DNA of 8,300 nt from a bacterium (lineage in GTDB: Bacteria > Verrucomicrobiota > Verrucomicrobiae > JAJYAR01). A model generated the notes under the pieces. That model saw only the letters and a list, made by a program, of their open reading frames with translations, had not been told where the DNA came from and did no database searches. Position numbers and translations under genes: made by a program. Location: the NCBI GenBank assembly GCA_021779435.1, contig JAJYAR010000094.1, positions 1-8,300 of the forward strand. The letters are read 5' to 3'. Within the stretch, counting starts at the first letter, position 1. Each line of letters opens with the position of its first letter. This document shows positions 6,901 through 8,300 of this stretch, one piece after another.

Positions 6901-7870
6901 AGGCGGCGCTCTCGGCGACTTCCTAGTGACGTTGCCGGCGCTCGCGGCCCTCAGGCAACGCTGGCCGTCGGCACAGATAGAACTCATCGGAAACGCCACC
7001 GCTGCCGGGCTCGCATGCTCGCGACACCTGATCGACCGCGTTCACTCTCAGCACGAGGCACGCTGGAGCGCCTTGTACGCCGCTCAACCGCTTTCCACCG
7101 AGCTGCGCGACTGGCTCGCGGCGTTCGATCTCGTCATCAGCTATTGGCCCGATCCTGACGGCGACCTCGCGCGCCATTTTCCCGTCCACCAGGCCCAGCG
7201 TTTCCTGCAGTGGCCGGCGTTGCCCACCCGCAGCCCGGCGGCCGCTCACTACGCCGCGGTCTTGCAGCCGCTCGCGCTTTCCGTCGAGGCAACGTTTTGC
7301 CTGATCGAGCCCGACCGGGTGACGCCAGGTGCGGGGCGCGCGACGCTGCCGATCCGGACCAGCCGCTCCATTGCGATTCACCCGGGCAGCGGCTCGCCGC
7401 GGAAGAACTGGCCCGTCTCCCGCTGGCTCGAGGTGATCGCCGCAATTGCTGACCCAATCGAGGTGATCGTCGGCGCGGCAGAAATCGAGACGTGGAACGA
7501 GCGACTCTTCGCCGGGACCGCCCTGGAGGCGCGCCTCCGCGATGGAACTCTCAAGCTGGCGACAAACCTTTCCCTCGATGAGGTCGTGCGCGTGTTCGGC
7601 AGGTGCCGCTTTTTCTTGGGCCACGACTCCGGGATCAGCCATCTCGCCGCGGCCTGCGGTGTTCCGTGTCTCCTGCTCTTCGGCCCCACCGATCCCGCCA
7701 TGTGGGCGCCCCCCGCCCCTCACGTCCGCGTCCTCCAACGCGGCTCCGCCTGCTCCCCCCAACTCAGCCCCGACCTCTCGTCGATCACCGTCGCAGACGT
7801 CCTCGCCGCCGCCCGCGCGCACCTCGAACGAGACGGTGCCGCCCCTGCGATCAGGCAGGTAGTGTCCTAG
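6878..7870 (+). CDS. Glycosyltransferase family 9 (heptosyltransferase-like) protein
   Basis: The 330-residue product has the two-Rossmann GT-B layout of the LPS heptosyltransferase family. The N-terminal LVLRGGALGDFLVTLPAL contains the GALGD loop (10-14), whose Asp14 sits where the catalytic base lies in WaaC-type enzymes. The central HPGSGSPRKNWP (168-179) and the C-terminal GHDSGISHLAAACGVP (248-263), followed by LLFGPTDP, are the nucleotide-sugar binding motifs. I chose the ATG at 6878 because the family begins directly with the first beta-strand; an upstream in-frame start at 6821 would add an Arg/Pro-rich stretch that is only a shadow of the previous gene. The gene starts 23 bases inside the DUF3108 gene, so the two are probably co-translated. 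It likely transfers a sugar to lipopolysaccharide core or a similar glycan at the inner face of the membrane. The acceptor and exact sugar cannot be read from sequence, so I give no waa symbol. Confidence 0.9.
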   Translation: MRRILVLRGGALGDFLVTLPALAALRQRWPSAQIELIGNATAAGLACSRHLIDRVHSQHEARWSALYAAQPLSTELRDWLAAFDLVISYWPDPDGDLARHFPVHQAQRFLQWPALPTRSPAAAHYAAVLQPLALSVEATFCLIEPDRVTPGAGRATLPIRTSRSIAIHPGSGSPRKNWPVSRWLEVIAAIADPIEVIVGAAEIETWNERLFAGTALEARLRDGTLKLATNLSLDEVVRVFGRCRFFLGHDSGISHLAAACGVPCLLLFGPTDPAMWAPPAPHVRVLQRGSACSPQLSPDLSSITVADVLAAARAHLERDGAAPAIRQVVS

Positions 7871-7983
7871 ATCTTCGATCAGGCATCCGGCAGGCTTGCG
7901 GGGATTGGGGGGGGCTGGACCGCTGGGCCAGCCGTGGCGGCCTCGTGACCTCTGTGGCACTGCCTGACTTCGGAACCCAGGCA
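7848..7983. repeat. Cluster of TCAGGCA motifs around the end of the glycosyltransferase gene
   Basis: CGATCAGGCA occurs twice, at 7848-7857 (inside the last codons) and 7876-7885, 28 bases apart. The inverse TGCCTGA lies at 7961-7967 and a fourth partial copy, CAGGCA, at 7978-7983. The last two form a 6-bp stem, TGCCTG (7961-7966) with CAGGCA, around an 11-base loop. No T-run follows directly, although TTTT appears about 15 bases later, so a terminator role is weak. A protein-binding site array is possible but unproven. Confidence 0.35.
7913..7933. other. Short hairpin next to a run of eight G
   Basis: GGCTGG (7913-7918) pairs with CCAGCC (7928-7933) around a 9-base loop. It overlaps a run of eight G (7907-7914), with GGGG just before at 7900-7903. 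No U-tract follows, so it is not a standard terminator. The G-tracts could allow a weak quadruplex. Confidence 0.25.
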
Positions 7984-8012
7984 TTAGCCGACAGTTTTCC
8001 GGATCGGCCACG

Positions 8013-8119
8013 GTGGAAAGCACGCTGCTAGTTGCGGTAGCCCAACTTCAACCAAACCAATTCTTTTGACCGAGTCCGGCCCCTGACTTAGCTGGCGGGT
8101 CCTCCATCGCGCTTTCCAC
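8013..8119. promoter_or_regulatory. Inverted repeat whose right arm abuts the icd start codon
   Basis: GTGGAAAGC (8013-8021) is the exact reverse complement of GCTTTCCAC (8111-8119); pairing extends to 11 of 12 with one mismatch. The arms are 89 bases apart, and the right arm ends immediately before the ATG at 8120. If the leader is transcribed from upstream of 8013, pairing would cover the ribosome-binding region. It might instead be two half-sites for a regulator. Confidence 0.4.
8066..8094 (+). promoter_or_regulatory. Possible weak sigma-70 type promoter for icd
   Basis: TTGACC (8066-8071) resembles a -35 box. After 17 bases, TAGCTG (8089-8094) is a poor match to a -10 box. The region is less GC-rich than its surroundings. 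The position, about 25 bases before the start codon, would give a very short leader. This is only a candidate. Confidence 0.22.
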
Positions 8120-8300
8120 ATGTCCGCCACACCCACGATCATCTACACCAAGACCGACGAGGCCCCCGCGCTCGCCACCTACTCCCTGCTGCCGATTGTA
8201 CAGGCGTTCACACGGCATGCCGGGATCAACGTCGAGCCCCGCGACATCTCGTTGGCGGCCCGAATTCTCGCGCAGTTTCAGGAGCGCCTCAGAGAGAGAT
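8120..8300 (+). CDS. icd: Monomeric NADP-dependent isocitrate dehydrogenase (3' partial)
   Basis: Only the first 60 residues are in the window. They match the N-terminus of the monomeric (about 740-residue) NADP isocitrate dehydrogenase very closely: [20 protein letters not shown], then a [19 protein letters not shown] stretch. The family oxidises isocitrate to 2-oxoglutarate with NADP+ in the TCA cycle, and it is unrelated in overall length to the common homodimeric enzyme. The ATG at 8120 is the family start. No Shine-Dalgarno precedes it; the bases before it form one arm of an inverted repeat. It is separated from the glycosyltransferase by a 249-base gap and probably has its own promoter. 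The family call is firm; whether the full gene is intact cannot be seen. Confidence 0.92.
   Translation, partial: MSATPTIIYTKTDEAPALATYSLLPIVQAFTRHAGINVEPRDISLAARILAQFQERLRER

Noticed and set aside
5788..6999. Reverse-strand open frame (403 codons) across pdeM, DUF3108 and GT9
   Set aside because: It spans three well-supported + strand genes, has no family features, and is Arg/Gly-rich as antisense shadows are.
7900..7927. G-quadruplex in the gap before icd
   Set aside because: G-tracts exist (GGGG, then eight G), but a fourth tract needs a 10-base loop, so the support is too weak to call.
6923..8023. Reverse-strand open frame (366 codons) opposite the glycosyltransferase gene
   Set aside because: Same reasons: it is antisense to a clear GT9 gene and its product is not recognisable.
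7603..8031. Forward open frame reaching into the gap after the glycosyltransferase gene
   Set aside because: It is out of frame with GT9, Arg/Pro-rich, and lacks any recognisable domain or start signal.

Overview
The window is GC-rich, densely packed, and coded entirely on the + strand. Its repeat style (dispersed palindromes and TCCGCAAT-type repeats), its monomeric isocitrate dehydrogenase, and the absence of clear Shine-Dalgarno motifs suggest an environmental Gram-negative bacterium. Verrucomicrobiota, possibly Opitutales, is my best guess, but this is pattern recognition and not proof.

Region 1 (2-6061) is a DNA-repair cluster. It opens with a truncated gene that fuses a metallo-beta-lactamase/beta-CASP exonuclease to an ATP-dependent DNA ligase. 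A 311-base repeat-bearing spacer follows, then an Lhr-Core type DEXH helicase, then a PdeM/MPE-type binuclear metallophosphoesterase (a single-strand DNA endonuclease family). These are the four partners of the known bacterial 'ligase-associated DNA damage response' cluster. Together they supply unwinding, nicking, end trimming and sealing. The cluster type is already described. What stands out here is the exonuclease-ligase fusion and a roughly 68-codon repeat-like insertion inside the helicase between motifs II and III.

Region 2 (6058-7870) is joined to the repair genes by an ATGA overlap. It holds a secreted DUF3108 protein and a glycosyltransferase family 9 (heptosyltransferase-like) protein that overlap by 23 bases. 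Both point to the cell envelope.

Region 3 (7871-8119) is a non-coding gap with a cluster of a short motif, weak hairpins, and an inverted repeat whose right arm abuts the next start codon. The final gene (8120 to the edge) is the N-terminus of a monomeric NADP-dependent isocitrate dehydrogenase.

I found no tRNA, rRNA, CRISPR array, transposase or attachment site. The long reverse-strand reading frames look like antisense shadows of real genes in GC-rich DNA.
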